NCBI GenBank assembly: GCA_030248215.1
Contig: JASANG010002125.1
Span: 248,001-312,000, forward strand
DNA from: Enoplolaimus lenunculus
Lineage: Eukaryota; Nematoda; Enoplea; Enoplida; Thoracostomopsidae
Reading direction: 5' to 3'
DNA: 64,000 nucleotides
Shown one piece after another: positions 1 to 9,956 of this stretch (positions are counted from its first letter, which is position 1; each line of letters opens with the position of its first letter). The position numbers and the translations under genes are program-made. A model generated the notes under the pieces. That model did no database searches. It saw only the letters and a program-made list of their open reading frames with translations, and was not told where the DNA came from.

Positions 1-87
1 AGCTAGTATTGGCAAACGGATTCCGCCAGCCTTTAAGCCTTGCAGCCACTTGCGAAGATACCAGCTAAACGTTTTGGCTGTATGACC

Positions 88-180
88 GGCCAATGTTACT
101 TTGAAGGCTGTAACAGTAGTATAACCATATTCCTAATCCTAAGCCTAAGCGTCAAAGTAAAACAATTGATTTTAAATGCA
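88..180. mobile_element. T1 element, 5' end fragment
   Basis: GGCCAATGTTACTTTGAAGG followed by GTAACAGTAGTATAACC and a short CCTAAG array. It matches the left terminus of the T1 family; the right half is missing. Confidence 0.55.
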
Positions 181-287
181 TTTAGTTTAATACAGATTTG
201 ACCGCAACAGTGATGATGCAGTTACGTCTACCACCTTTATCCGCCCAATTAACAACGGAATTTTTATGAATACAAATATTTTCTTCC

Positions 288-432
288 GGGCCCGTAGCCA
301 AGGGAAGGACAGGGGGGGGGGGGGCTCAGCGACCCTGGAAAAAATTTAGCCCCCCCTAGAAAGTTTTCAACCTTGCTTGTAAGTCAACTTAATCCATTTT
401 TGGCCCCCACAGCAATGTGAGCTGGCTACATG
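288..432. mobile_element. T4 element (GGGCCCGTAGCCA ends)
   Basis: Starts GGGCCCGTAGCCAAGG, holds G and C runs and the family core TTTTCAACCTTGCTTGTAAG, and ends GAGCTGGCTAC, the complement of the start. About 145 bp, shorter than sister copies. Confidence 0.65.
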
Positions 433-500
433 CCTGCTTTCTTCTACCAAACACAATATTTTATAAAAATATTCTAATTGTGCAATCATTTTATTGTCAG

Positions 501-673
501 AATCCCTTGTATCAAATTGTGACGTAATATTTGAACGTCTGTCACAAAAATTGCTCGTTGGATTTGCTCAAGGGTTGACAAGCGCCGAAACAGACCACGA
601 ATGCGTCACCGCGTGTCTTAATTCTGAAGCTCGATTTGGATTCGTATGCCGAAGTGCACTGTACTATCCGCAG
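501..673 (+). CDS. PAN/TSP1 gene, exon (PAN module, first half)
   Basis: Acceptor TTGTCAG ends at 500, donor CAG/GTAGCA follows 673. It enters with two bases of a split codon and ends in phase 0. It encodes 57 residues including CVTACL and the hallmark CRSALYY. Confidence 0.75.
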
Positions 674-2687
674 GTAGCAGTATGATTTTCTGTATATTTT
701 AAATATTTACTTAACCCCTTCTCACACTGAGTTGCCTATAGGCAACTTAGCGCAGTATATATACGTTAAATAATATATATTGCACCGTGTTTAACAATTG
801 CAACACGTATACATAGTACTAAATCACCACAAGACGTGAGAGCCCCCTCGGGCTCGAGCGTCAAGCTCCTATAGCTGAGTGGTGATGGTATTCGCCTCTC
901 ACTCCAGTCACCGGAGTTCGAATCCTAGCATAAAAGTAGGTCTCAGGAGAAATAGAAAATATTCATGTGAGAAAGGGTTAATATTAATATGCAAAATGTG
1001 ATTTTCTCAAAATACGCGGTCGCACATTTGGCAGTATATTTAAACGCCATATTAAGCGAATTTTGTCCATCAAAAATGTATTTAAGTTTTTCTACCATTT
1101 AGCGCAATCATTCACACCTTTATTAAAGGTAAAATCATACTCAGCCCGGCCAGCTATGAGCTGCATTACAACATTTATACACAATTTATATTTATTTATT
1201 TATTTAATATATATTTATATATAATATATATAACTCGACCGGTCAATGTTTCTTTTACGGGCGCAACAGTAGCGATGCGCGTTCGTGAATCTAAAGCTCT
1301 ATTGAAACGTGCAAGTTTTCGCTGCGAGAACTTGCAGCTGCAACTTGCACGAAATACTTGCAGCTGCAAGTATTTGTAAAAAATAATAACTTTCATTCTA
1401 ATCTTGACATGAATTTATGTAAATAATTTGCAGACCACTGCAATAAATATCAAACATAACCTATAATCTATCAGTTTAGCCAATGATGATAAATGAATTC
1501 GACTTGCAGGATTATTCATACCTACGAATTAATTCTTCGCATATATTAATCATGAATAGCTTGCAGCTGCAAGTTACAAGTGCAAGAAATTTGAGCGATT
1601 TGCGACTGTGTTCACACTTCCGAATTAAATTCAATCACATGAATTCTAATGAATAATTTGCAGCTGCAAGAACTTCAAATCTGCTTTGTGACCAAACTTG
1701 CACATGCAAGTTGCACGTGCAAGTTTTTGCTGCAAAAACTTGCACGTGTGAATAGGGCTTTAGACTAATCCTTGTCCTAGATAAGAAACTAAAACAAAAC
1801 CTAAAACCTGAGCAAAAAATTAGTCTCGTACCTAAGTCAACCTATGCAATTCCGCGTGGAAATGCATCGCTCCTATAACTAAAATGACTCGGTCGGCTCA
1901 TAGGTCTTTTTTGTATTGCCTTCTCAATTGATGAACAGTTTCATTTGTCGTTTCAGCAAGGTGAAGAAAATTGTGTTCTGAATTCAGAAGACAAAACGAC
2001 ACAACCGCAATTGTTTGTTGACGAAACCGAAGATCGAGTGACGTATTTTCAAACCGGATGTACAGGTACAGGAACAGGGATCCAGACGGGACATTGGGTG
2101 CCCGTGAGCCTCGCAGTTCTGTCAATAACTGTACATCTAGCAACAAACCATTTGTCTGGAACAGCTTTTAATTCAGGATGGGTTCAGCTACACCGACTCG
2201 CTTAGCCACCCTATGCTCGCTGCAAAACTGTCGATAGTCTCAGGATTGCTCAGCGAAACACAAACAACTGCAAAACTTACACTGCAATATGTGTATATTA
2301 GCTATTTTACGTTCTTTTCCAAACAAAACGTGCTCAGTTGCATTCACTTGTTCACTTAAACATCAAAAACCAAGGTGTATCCGGATATCTGTTTCCGTTT
2401 CCGGTAAAATTCGGTGTCCGTTGACGTTTTTTGATCACTATCCGTTTCCGATAATTTTAGTATTCGTTTACACCCTGCTTGCCCATGTTATACTAGGCTC
2501 ACTACTGCTCAGCGAAACGCCAACCACATCGTCGTTCACCCCACAATACATCGCATTGGCTGCAAATGAATCTCATTGGTCGGCGTGGATGCCGTGTGAT
2601 CGCCGGATTCATAAACAAATCCGCGTTCGGATGTGTTCTGATCCGAATCCACAATCGTGTCATAAACAGAAACGCGTCTGTCAGTAA
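501..2687 (+). CDS. PAN/apple + TSP1-like secreted protein, 3' part (3 exons)
   Basis: Exons are 501-673, 1957-2065 and 2497-2687, joining in phase to a stop at 2685-2687; the gene enters from the left edge, so its start and any signal peptide are unseen. The first two exons make a PAN/apple-like module: spaced cysteines, the stretch LLVGFAQG, then CVTACL and FVCRSALYY, then ENCVLN and a closing YFQTGC. Such modules occur in extracellular nematode and arthropod matrix proteins and bind proteins or sugars. The third exon holds a thrombospondin type 1-like segment (HWSAWMPC, then IRVRMC and a final C), where the family's usual second CxxCG part is degenerate. Splice sites are CAG/GTAGCA, TTTCAG, G/GTACAG and ACTAG. 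The last acceptor (ACTAG at 2492-2496) was chosen because it keeps phase; CTCAG at 2507-2511 would not. Intron 1 holds one T5 and one TGCAAG element. Fold assignment is fairly sure; orthology is unknown. Confidence 0.72.
711..981 (+). mobile_element. T5 element: piggyBac-like MITE with tRNA-like module
   Basis: Flanked by TTAA at both ends. Termini are CCCCTTCTCACACTGAG and, inverted, CATGTGAGAAAGGG. Inside lies a tRNA-like stretch with a good A box (TAGCTGAGTGGT, 872-883) and B box (GAGTTCGAATCC, 914-925) about 30 bases apart. The TTAA target and CCC-starting ends are what piggyBac transposases use; no transposase is encoded. Confidence 0.75.
1237..1288. mobile_element. T1-like fragment
   Basis: CCGGTCAATGTTTCTTTTACGG and GCAACAGTA match the T1 left end; the TTAGGC arrays are absent. 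Confidence 0.35.
1289..1762. mobile_element. TGCAAG-palindrome MITE
   Basis: Left end CTAAAGCTCTATTGAAACGTG, right end CACGTGTGAATAGGGCTTTAG: long inverted termini made of repeated TTGCAGCTGCAA and TGCAAGTTTTTGCTGC. The AT-rich middle is not coding. A larger relative lies at 62022-62998. Confidence 0.7.
1957..2065 (+). CDS. PAN/TSP1 gene, exon (PAN module, second half)
   Basis: Acceptor GTTTCAG, donor G/GTACAGG. Encodes ENCVLN, an acidic linker, and YFQTGC, which closes the PAN module. Leaves phase 1. Confidence 0.72.
2497..2687 (+). CDS. PAN/TSP1 gene, last exon (TSP1-like)
   Basis: Enters phase 1 after ACTAG, encodes a Ser/Thr linker and then HWSAWMPC, IRVRMC and a C-terminal VCQ before TAA. 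A polyadenylation signal follows 56 bases after the stop. Confidence 0.65.
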
Positions 2688-2697
2688 ACAATTAATT

Positions 2698-2742
2698 GCA
2701 GTGACGGATCCGTAATTTCAATTTTTATGGGTCCGTCACTGC
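2698..2742. repeat. Inverted repeat in the 3' UTR
   Basis: GCAGTGACGGATCC is answered by GGGTCCGTCACTGC after a short AT-rich loop, giving an almost perfect 14-bp stem just downstream of the stop and upstream of AATAAA. It could be an RNA hairpin or a very small transposon remnant. Confidence 0.7.
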
Positions 2743-2748
2743 AATAAA
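2743..2748 (+). terminator. Polyadenylation signal AATAAA
   Basis: Canonical hexamer 56 bases after the stop of the PAN/TSP1 gene, right after the 3' UTR hairpin. Confidence 0.55.
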
Positions 2749-3170
2749 TTTCTTTAAAAGCCGTGGCCGCGCGTGGTATAACAGTAGAAAGAACTCAACC
2801 GTAGGCAAAATTTGGCTACGGCCCGGCCGTGAAAAACTCGTTGATCTCTTAAAGGCTTATATTTTGTTTCATTGGAATGCACAAGCTTAAAATTTCCTGT
2901 CTTCAATTTAAACCCCGATTAATTTCATTTAAAGCAAGTGAAGGAATGGGTAATCTATTTTGCAGTGCGTTGAACAGTTGACGTAGCTGAAAATTCTAAT
3001 TGGTGGTTAAGAGGGTACCGGGAAAACTAAATATCGACTAATATATTGGCTTTTTCAAGATACCAGCTCATATTGTTTGGGGGGCGGGCGCTACTTATGC
3101 TTTTTAAAAACTTTATTGTCAAATGTCGCCTAGCGTCACCGTACATCTCTGTCCGTCACCGTCCGTCATT
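2749..3170. other. No gene seen
   Basis: Downstream flank of the PAN/TSP1 gene, running into the minisatellite. No exon, RNA gene or element end was recognised. Confidence 0.4.
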
Positions 3171-3810
3171 GTGCCTTGCTGTCCGTCACAGCGCGTCTCT
3201 GTCCGTGCCGTACGTCGCTGCCCGTTACCGATCCTCACCGTGCGTCTCTGTCCGTCACCGATCCTCACCGTGCGTCTCTGTCCGTCACCGATCCTCACCG
3301 TGCGTCTCTGTCCGTCACCGATCCTCACCGTGCGTCTCTGTCCGTCATCGATCCTCATCGTGCGTCTCTGTCCGTCACAGATCCTCACCGTGCGTCTCTG
3401 TCCGTCACCGATCCTCACCGTGCGTCTCTGTCCGTCACCGATCCTCACCGTGCGTCTCTGTTCGTCACCGATCCTCACCGTGCGTCTCTGTTCGTCACCG
3501 ATCCTCACCGTGCGTCTCTGTCCGTCACCGATCCTCACCGTGCGTCTCTGTCCGTCACCGATCCTCACCGTGCGTCTCTGTCCGTCACCGATCCTCACCG
3601 TGCGTCTCTGTTCGTCACCGATCCTCACCGTGCGTCTCTGTCCGTCACCGATCCTCACCGTGCGTCTCTGTTCGTCACCGATCCTCACCGTGCGTCTCTG
3701 TTCGTCACCGATCCTCACCGTGCGTCTCTGTTCGTCACCGATCCTCACCGTGCGTCTCTGTCCGTCACCGATCCTCACCGTGCGTCTCTGTCCGTCAGCA
3801 TGCGTCGCTG
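3171..3810. repeat. 30-bp minisatellite, about 20 units
   Basis: The unit TGCGTCTCTGTCCGTCACCG plus ATCCTCACCG repeats with few changes (mostly C/T in TCCGTC/TTCGTC). Because 30 is a multiple of three and the unit lacks stops, three plus frames and one minus frame stay open for 200 to 290 codons. These frames are by-products of the repeat. Confidence 0.95.
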
Positions 3811-4002
3811 TTCGTCACCAAGCGGTATTGTACGCTAACTGCTCCTGTACGATCATATGCTGTCACGGACAATGACATACGGCGACGTACGGCGATATAT
3901 GGCTCCGAACAACCAGTGTAGTGCCACGTGTAACGATTGTTCAATTAAGCAGAGACTTCAGGAAAAGTACTTTTACATAGGAGTGGCCTCGTATGCCCCT
4001 AG

Positions 4003-4115
4003 GTTTGCCCCCAGGCTTAGTATTAGGCTTAGGCTTAGGCTTAGGCTTAGGCTTAGGCGTAGGTTTAGTCTTAGGCTTAGGCTTAGGCTTAGGCTCTTAG
4101 CGCCTAGGTTTGCCC
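4003..4115. repeat. TTAGGC array, isolated
   Basis: TTAGGC-type hexamers (with TTAGGCG and TTAGTC variants) flanked on both sides by CCTAGGTTTGCCCCC. The duplicated flank suggests a small element different from T1 and T2. Confidence 0.7.
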
Positions 4116-4359
4116 CCATCAAGGTGTACAATTTATTATTTTAAAATTTTAATGAACAAAATCGTGTGTATTCGCTGAATAAATTAATATTTTATCATGG
4201 CTTGGTTAAAATTACGCCATGTATCAGGTGTTCAAGGTGGTATTTGTGTTGGTTGATGCAGTTTTTAAGTGACATTACCGTAATGATATAATGTGAGTTT
4301 TGTACCAAAAATCACTTTATTTGCTTTGATTTCAACCTAAACAAATTAACGATTGCTTT

Positions 4360-4743
4360 TGAGTCCCAATCAATACGAGTCCGTATTCCTAATCACAGTG
4401 CGTAAAACCGGATAGAGTCCCTACATCCTAATTAGAGTCCATAAATGTCAATTATCCCAAATTGTAGTGCATAAATGACTTCAGCGCCAAATACAGTTGA
4501 GTTCGAAACTTTAAGGCATACTTAGGTTTGAAAATACATTCTTAAGTATAACCTTGCATTATCGCTCAAGGTTTTCATACAAGGCAAATAAACGTTTAAT
4601 TCAACGGATACTTGCAATACCGATGATATATCAGTAACGAAGGGCGGGTTAAAAAATAACAGTCCGTAACCGAATAGCACGGGGTACCCTCAGGAGAGGC
4701 CAAATAAATATCAGTCCCTCTTCTTATTCGGGACACTACAGTA
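4360..4743. mobile_element. T11 element, pogo-like MITE, left end lost
   Basis: About 380 bp similar to 9957-10402 (shared GAGTCCATAAATGTCAATTA and CAAGGCAAATAAACGTTTAA). The right end CTTATTCGGGACACTACAGTA is kept; the matching left terminus is not. Confidence 0.7.
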
Positions 4744-4914
4744 CATAAACAATACCTGCGCTGAATAAAACTCAGTACAGATGCAGAACTTGATTTAGTA
4801 TACTTTATATGTCATTGACATACAATAAATTGCCTAAATCTGTATTATTTAGCTCAAATCACGCAGTCAGTTACAGCTTTGGCCTTTGAAAATAACCAGA
4901 TCGTCTTCAACAAT

Positions 4915-5133
4915 GAGCCATATTCTCAAATGTGTGTAGCATCGGTCACCAGCCCTTGAAAGGTCTTGTAATTACGAACAAGTCAGGTCTGCGCTGAAAA
5001 ATTTGGGGCACATATTCGGCACTCGACTGTTCCCATACTTGCAAGCGTAGTTGACAGTGGTAGTTGGGGCCATTGACTTGTTTGAAAACCTTCTGCTAAC
5101 TGAGTATAGGTGCTATACACATTTGAAAATATA
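4915..5133. mobile_element. T7 element (TATTCTCAAATGTG ends)
   Basis: Starts CATATTCTCAAATGTGTGTAG and ends GGTGCTATACACATTTGAAAA, inverted copies of each other. About 220 bp with no open frame of note. Confidence 0.65.
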
Positions 5134-5573
5134 TACCGGTCAATGTTCTAAGCGTTCAACTGTGTATTGCTGTGTAAATCTAGCGTAATTTGCACGTCTT
5201 CCAATGTGTGCGTGTGTTTGCACTATAATTCGAGGGCATTAACTTTTGAACCGTTGGTAATGTAGCCATAAAAGTGGTACCGTTGAACTCAGCTGGTCGA
5301 GTTCTATGTGATATGCCACTTCTTGTAAAATTCGTAAGGGGGCGCAGATTCCGTTCCTCAGCCCAACCGCCTACCAAAATTTGGACAACGAGTAAACATG
5401 GTAAAGATTGTCGTAAAGATTATAATTTACGAACATGGTCATGATGGATACGTATCGTTCAAATCTGTGCGTGCTTGTACTATAGTTTCGAAAACCATAG
5501 CTTTTAAACCGTTCATAAAAGTGGTTCCTTGGAACCTCAGCTCGTCAACATTTATAACATAGTCTACTTTGTA

Positions 5574-5832
5574 TTAACCCTTTTTCACATGAATATTTTC
5601 TATTTCCCCTTAGACCTACTTTTATGCTAGGATTCGAACTCCAGTGACTGGAGTGGGAGGCGTACTCAGCTATAGGAGCTTGACGCGCGAGCCCGAGGGA
5701 GCTGTCACGTCTTGTGGTGATTTAGTACTATGTATACGTGTTGCAATTGTTAAACACGGTGCGATATATACCATTTAACGTGTATACACTGCACTGAGTT
5801 GCCTACAGGCAACTCAATGTAAGAAGGGGTTA
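5574..5832 (-). mobile_element. T5 element (piggyBac-like, tRNA-like module)
   Basis: TTAACCC-TTTTTCACATGAAT at the left, GTAAGAAGGGG at the right, with the tRNA-like module on the minus strand. Part of the A-box region is missing compared with 5858-6128. The right TTAA is degraded to TTAT. Confidence 0.7.
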
Positions 5833-5857
5833 TAGATAGTAACTGAAAATTTTTCGC

Positions 5858-6128
5858 TTAACCCTTTCTCACATGAATATTTTCTATTTCCCCTGAGACC
5901 TACTTTTTTGCTAGGATTCGAACTCCAGTGACTGGAGTGGGAGGCGTATACCATCACCACTCAGCTATAAGAGCTTGACGCTCGAGCCCGAGGGGTCTCT
6001 CCCGTCTTGTGGTGATTTAGTACTATGTATACGTGTTGCAATTGTTAAACACGGTGCGATATATACCATTTAACGTATATACACTGCACTGAGTTGCCTA
6101 CAGGCAACTCAATGTAAGAAGGGGTTAA
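5858..6128 (-). mobile_element. T5 element, best preserved copy
   Basis: TTAA at both ends (5858-5861, 6125-6128), CCCTTTCTCACATGAAT at one end and GTAAGAAGGGG at the other. The minus strand carries TATAGCTGAGTGGTG and GGAGTTCGAATCC, the Pol III A and B boxes. It sits 26 bp from another copy in the same orientation. Confidence 0.78.
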
Positions 6129-6660
6129 ATGCCTAAAACGGTTCACATTGCGTACCCTCCGCCTAAAATCTGTTTCCCAGTTCCTAGTAAACCCTTATTT
6201 TTTATAGATTTTTTTAAAATAAACGCTGTTAATATTAAAAATTACATTATACTACAACAGCTGTATGCTTTTTATTACGTGACTTCGCAAAACATTTCGT
6301 CCCAGCATCAAAAGTATATTTTTATATTCAAAATTTTACGGCTTCTGTAGATTTGAAAAAAATATACGCAGAATATCGGTTGCTATTGACGACGTCTATT
6401 TTCAAAAATTCACCTGAGTTTAGGAAGTATATTTTTCAAATTTACAGTTTTATTTTGAGGTATTTCTTGGTAAAAACAATCATTGTGTAACGTTACTATT
6501 AATAATTTGGTCAAAATGTCGTCTACACTGTGTTGCTATTTGAAGAATTCATCATTGGTACACACGCACATTTATTTGAGCAAAGCCAAACTCGGAGAGC
6601 CATGTTGAGGAGTTCTCGTGCTTGAAAACCATGCGATCCACAGCGTACAAACGCTGATAT
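6129..6660. other. AT-rich spacer, no gene seen
   Basis: The open frame of 73 codons from 6129 is rich in Phe, Tyr and Ile encoded by AT-rich codons and has no recognisable domain. Confidence 0.4.
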
Positions 6661-6667
6661 GAATATT

Positions 6668-6803
6668 GGCCCATGTATAGAACAGGGTCAAAACAGTAGC
6701 GTAAGTATATTCCTAAGCCTATTAAGCCTAAGCTTAAGCCTAAGGTTAAGCCTAAGCCTAAGCCTAATAAAACAATTCTGTAACTGTGACAAGGTACATG
6801 GCT
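6668..6803. mobile_element. T2 element with short CCTAAG arrays
   Basis: Left end GGCCCATGTATAGAACAGGG, then AACAGTAGCGTAAGTATATTC and CCTAAG units. The right end is abbreviated to CAAGGTACATGGC. Confidence 0.6.
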
Positions 6804-7282
6804 GGCTATGCTTGGAGGGTAAGGACGCCGGGCTTCGCTCAAGGAATCCAGTTCTACTACGACGTGTTTTATGCAGTATCAACAATTTTACCTCAAATGC
6901 TTTGCACTGAGTATATACCGGAACAACCTACATTTCGCCGTTGTCACGCTGACCATCCGTCCGGAATCGGATGTAACCGAAATAAACAACAATTTTGGTA
7001 TTTCTTCAATTTCTAAACAAATCAAATTACTCGCTAGCGCATTTTACCATTAAATTTGCCTGAAGACATGAATGTATTTCAGAAAAATGCTTAATTTAGC
7101 CTAAAAACAAGCAACTCCTACCAGGATCAAGCTTCTAAATTTATATCCGGTTAATAATAATAAGCTGGCATAATGTTCATAATCTATATGTTTTGGTATT
7201 ATAAGGCCGTCTTGTAAATTAGAGGGTCCAGAAGAGTTAAGTCACAATAATGATTGTTTCCAGCTATATGTTTTTTGGTTAT

Positions 7283-7395
7283 GCGGTCAATGTTACTTTT
7301 ATAGCCGTAGCAGAAGATCCAGAATATTTCTAAGACTAAGCCTAAGCGTGAAATTATTTGCCCCTAAACCAAAGCCTACGCCTAAACAAAAAATA
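7283..7395. mobile_element. T1 element fragment
   Basis: GGTCAATGTTACTTTTATAGC and a decayed CCTAAG array; the right end was not found. Confidence 0.45.
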
Positions 7396-7544
7396 TGGAC
7401 TATAATCAAAACCCTTTCTTTTACCAGCGCTCCGATAAAAGCGGTATGGTCCAAAGGAGCGACGGTCACGCTATTTAGGTTACGCGAAGCTATTGCTATA
7501 TCCGACAATAATATTTAAAATATGAACCCTCCTGTCCTCCAATG

Positions 7545-7675
7545 GTTCAAAGGTTGCGCTATACGTCACTGTGTCGAACGCCGCCGTACGCCGCTGTGCG
7601 TTGCTAACAAAAATTTAGGCAACCTCTATTTGGTGGCGTGTAGCGGCGTGCGGCGAGTACAGCGCAACCCGTACA
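7545..7675. mobile_element. T12 element (GGTTGCGCTATAC ends)
   Basis: AAGGTTGCGCTATACGTC at the left pairs with GAGTACAGCGCAACCC at the right. GC-rich arms with CGCCGCTGTGCG and GCGGCGTGCGGCG flank a core containing GTTGCTAACAAAAAT. Other copies: 33846-34055, 40026-40110, 45925-46078. Confidence 0.65.
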
Positions 7676-7896
7676 AGTATTCCCGTTTGTCTGGGTTCAA
7701 TATATTCACCTGGTTCCACAGAACACACACCAGTATTTCAATAATTTTTACTAGCAATATTAAATTACTTCCGCTTTAAAGCAGAGAAATGAATTTAACG
7801 TTTAGTCTAAAACAGTTGGTTCAACCGTATGTATATACAGGCACATGCTTAATGATTTTAAGTACGGCTTTTCACCAGAGACGTATACAAGGGAAT

Positions 7897-8104
7897 GAGC
7901 CAATGTAAAGAACAGGGGTGGAGCAGTATTATAAGCATATTCGTAAGCCTAAGCCTAAGCCTAAGCCTAAGCCTGAGCGTAAGAATAAGCATACTCCTAA
8001 GCCTAAGCCTACGCCTAAGCCAAGCAAAAAATTAGTCTGAAGCTTAAGCTTACGCCATTGTAGTCCCACAGTAAAACGTTCCGCCCCTGATGTTTACATG
8101 GACC
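7897..8104. mobile_element. T2 element with two TTAGGC arrays, complete
   Basis: Left GAGCCAATGTAAAGAACAGG, right CCTGATGTTTACATGGACC. Two CCTAAG arrays in the same direction are separated by a GCGTAAGAATAAGCATA spacer and followed by the family sequence CTTAAGCTTACGCCATTG. Confidence 0.8.
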
Positions 8105-8423
8105 AGGGAATGGATAAGGTGTGATATATCACTCCCAGAAATTTGTGGAGTCGAGAAATAAAGTACATTTCACAAGGTTTACAATAACCTTCCTTAGACA
8201 ATGGCAGATTCTAGTGGTGAACAATGATTTACATGACGTCTCTTGATATAAAATTCTCATGCGTTTATGTCGTAAATGCAGACTTGGATTTGGGTTTAGA
8301 AATTTCCGAATAGAATAGATTAGAAACCAAATTTATTCCGAAAACGGGAAGCAGACGAACCCCACTAAAATGGCGACAGGTATTTCGACAAGGTTTTAGC
8401 TGTGGATGTTCAAAATGTGTTTG

Positions 8424-8600
8424 CCAGTATCGGCGGAAGCGCCTTCAAAATACCCTAAATGGGGGACCCTGACCCTTAGGGGCTCCATCTTGGCAAACCA
8501 AAATTTTTTCGCGGACCACGAAGTCCCAGAGACGTGTGAAACGATTTATTGGTGGCCTCCTCGGACATGTTTGAGGGGACGACTATCGTATCGCTGGCCC
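8424..8600. mobile_element. T10 element
   Basis: Starts CAGTATCGGCGGAAGCGCC and shares CATCTTGGCAAACCA and GGACATGTTTGAGGGGAC with 34381-34545. The open frame across it is a by-product. Confidence 0.5.
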
Positions 8601-8954
8601 TGAGGCTTGCGGTTACTTTTGAGGTTTACGCCCAAAAAAATTTCAAAAAAGCGTTATAATTTTATTCACAAAAATTAATTTAAAATAACTTTTAGTCACG
8701 AAAGCTTGCAGCTGGATAAACTTTACACCTGGGACAGTTTTTGGTTTTTCTTATCGTTTCTTTTGAGCAATGTCACCACAGTTGAAACAGTTTATAAAAT
8801 AATAACAAATTATTAGCTTACAGGGGCAATGTTGATTTTGCAAAGGTAATAGAAGAAATATTCTTGTAAAACGTCGAATCCTTTCGACGCTGGAGTAAAA
8901 GTTTTCAGTGGAAGGTTAAAATGTTAAGAACGGGCTTGCGCCACCACCCCACCA

Positions 8955-9174
8955 GGCCCACGTTACTTTAAGGGGCGTCCAGGTGTTTGGTGGGTCTATA
9001 AAAGAGTAGGTTTACAGTCTAGATTACATTTTTTGCTTAGGCTTAGGCTTAGGCTTAGGCTCAGGCTCAGGCTTAGGCTTAGGCTTAGGAACTCATTTTT
9101 GCAACGCTTAGGCTTAGGCTTAGGCTTAAGAATACGCTGAATCTACTGTTACACCCATTAAAGTAACATTGGCC
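8955..9174. mobile_element. T1 element with two TTAGGC arrays, complete
   Basis: Left GGCCCACGTTACTTTAAGGG, right CCATTAAAGTAACATTGGCC. Between them lie TCTATAAAAGAGTAGG, an array of about ten TTAGGC units, the spacer AACTCATTTTTGCAACG and a second array of about four. Same length and order as 21412-21612. Confidence 0.85.
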
Positions 9175-9387
9175 CCACACCCAGCAGTTGGGGTTTTGTT
9201 TCAAAATTGCGAAAACAAAGCGGTTAACAGTTTATGATTTTACTGAGGTCAACTCAGGTGTTGTATGATTCGAATTTTGAAATTTGGTACAACCAACAGT
9301 CGATGATGCCCTCAAACAAAAGTTGTTAACTGACCATGATTTGCATAGAGCAAAATGTACCACCGTTCGTTGCGTTTTGGTCTTACT

Positions 9388-9673
9388 ACCAGCGGATCCA
9401 GAGCTGGTCGGGTGGGGCGTACACTCCATGAAAAATTTCTGTGTTTAAACTGGTAAGGTTCCTACCTTACTATTTTTCCTTTCATAAAATGTTTTTGTAC
9501 AAAATACAATTTTTCTATCAGAGTTTTTCATGATAAAATGATAAAATCGCTCCCTACCTTACAATTTTTCCATCTCTAAAAATCTGATAAAATGATAAGG
9601 TTTCTACCTTACAATTTTTGCGTTTCGTAACATTTGCCATCCCCCCGTCAGATATTCCTGGATCCGCCGCTGG
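9388..9673. mobile_element. T9 element (CAGCGGCGGATCC ends)
   Basis: Left CCAGCGGATCCAGAG and right CTGGATCCGCCGCTGG are inverted copies. The inside repeats ACCTTACAATTTTTC and TGATAAAATGATAA several times. Related copies: 22218-22592, 24051-24246. Confidence 0.65.
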
Positions 9674-9956
9674 GTTCTTCCCCATCACTTTAAGCTGGCC
9701 GAGTTTACATTCATTACACATGTAACTGCCAGCCAATATCGGTTAACTTTGATTAAGAAATATACGTGGATCGATCGCTTTTCAGTATATACAACATATT
9801 TAATATCCGAGTCTACGAAAATTTTGCCCCTTCCCCACCATAAATAATGGCTGGGGGTCGGCCAAACATGCAACGCGCGCTGAATACAATGTTTTCTATG
9901 CAAAATGTACCCAGTAGCATACTTTTGTTAAAAGTATCCTGCATTTTGGTGCAACG

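Noticed and set aside
3046-3921. Open frame of 291 codons and three similar ones on both strands
   Set aside because: They come from a 30-bp minisatellite whose unit lacks stops; no splice signals or domain.
4003-4115. TTAGGC runs as a true chromosome end
   Set aside because: Arrays are short, occur at many places in both directions and are mostly bounded by element termini, with unique sequence on both sides.
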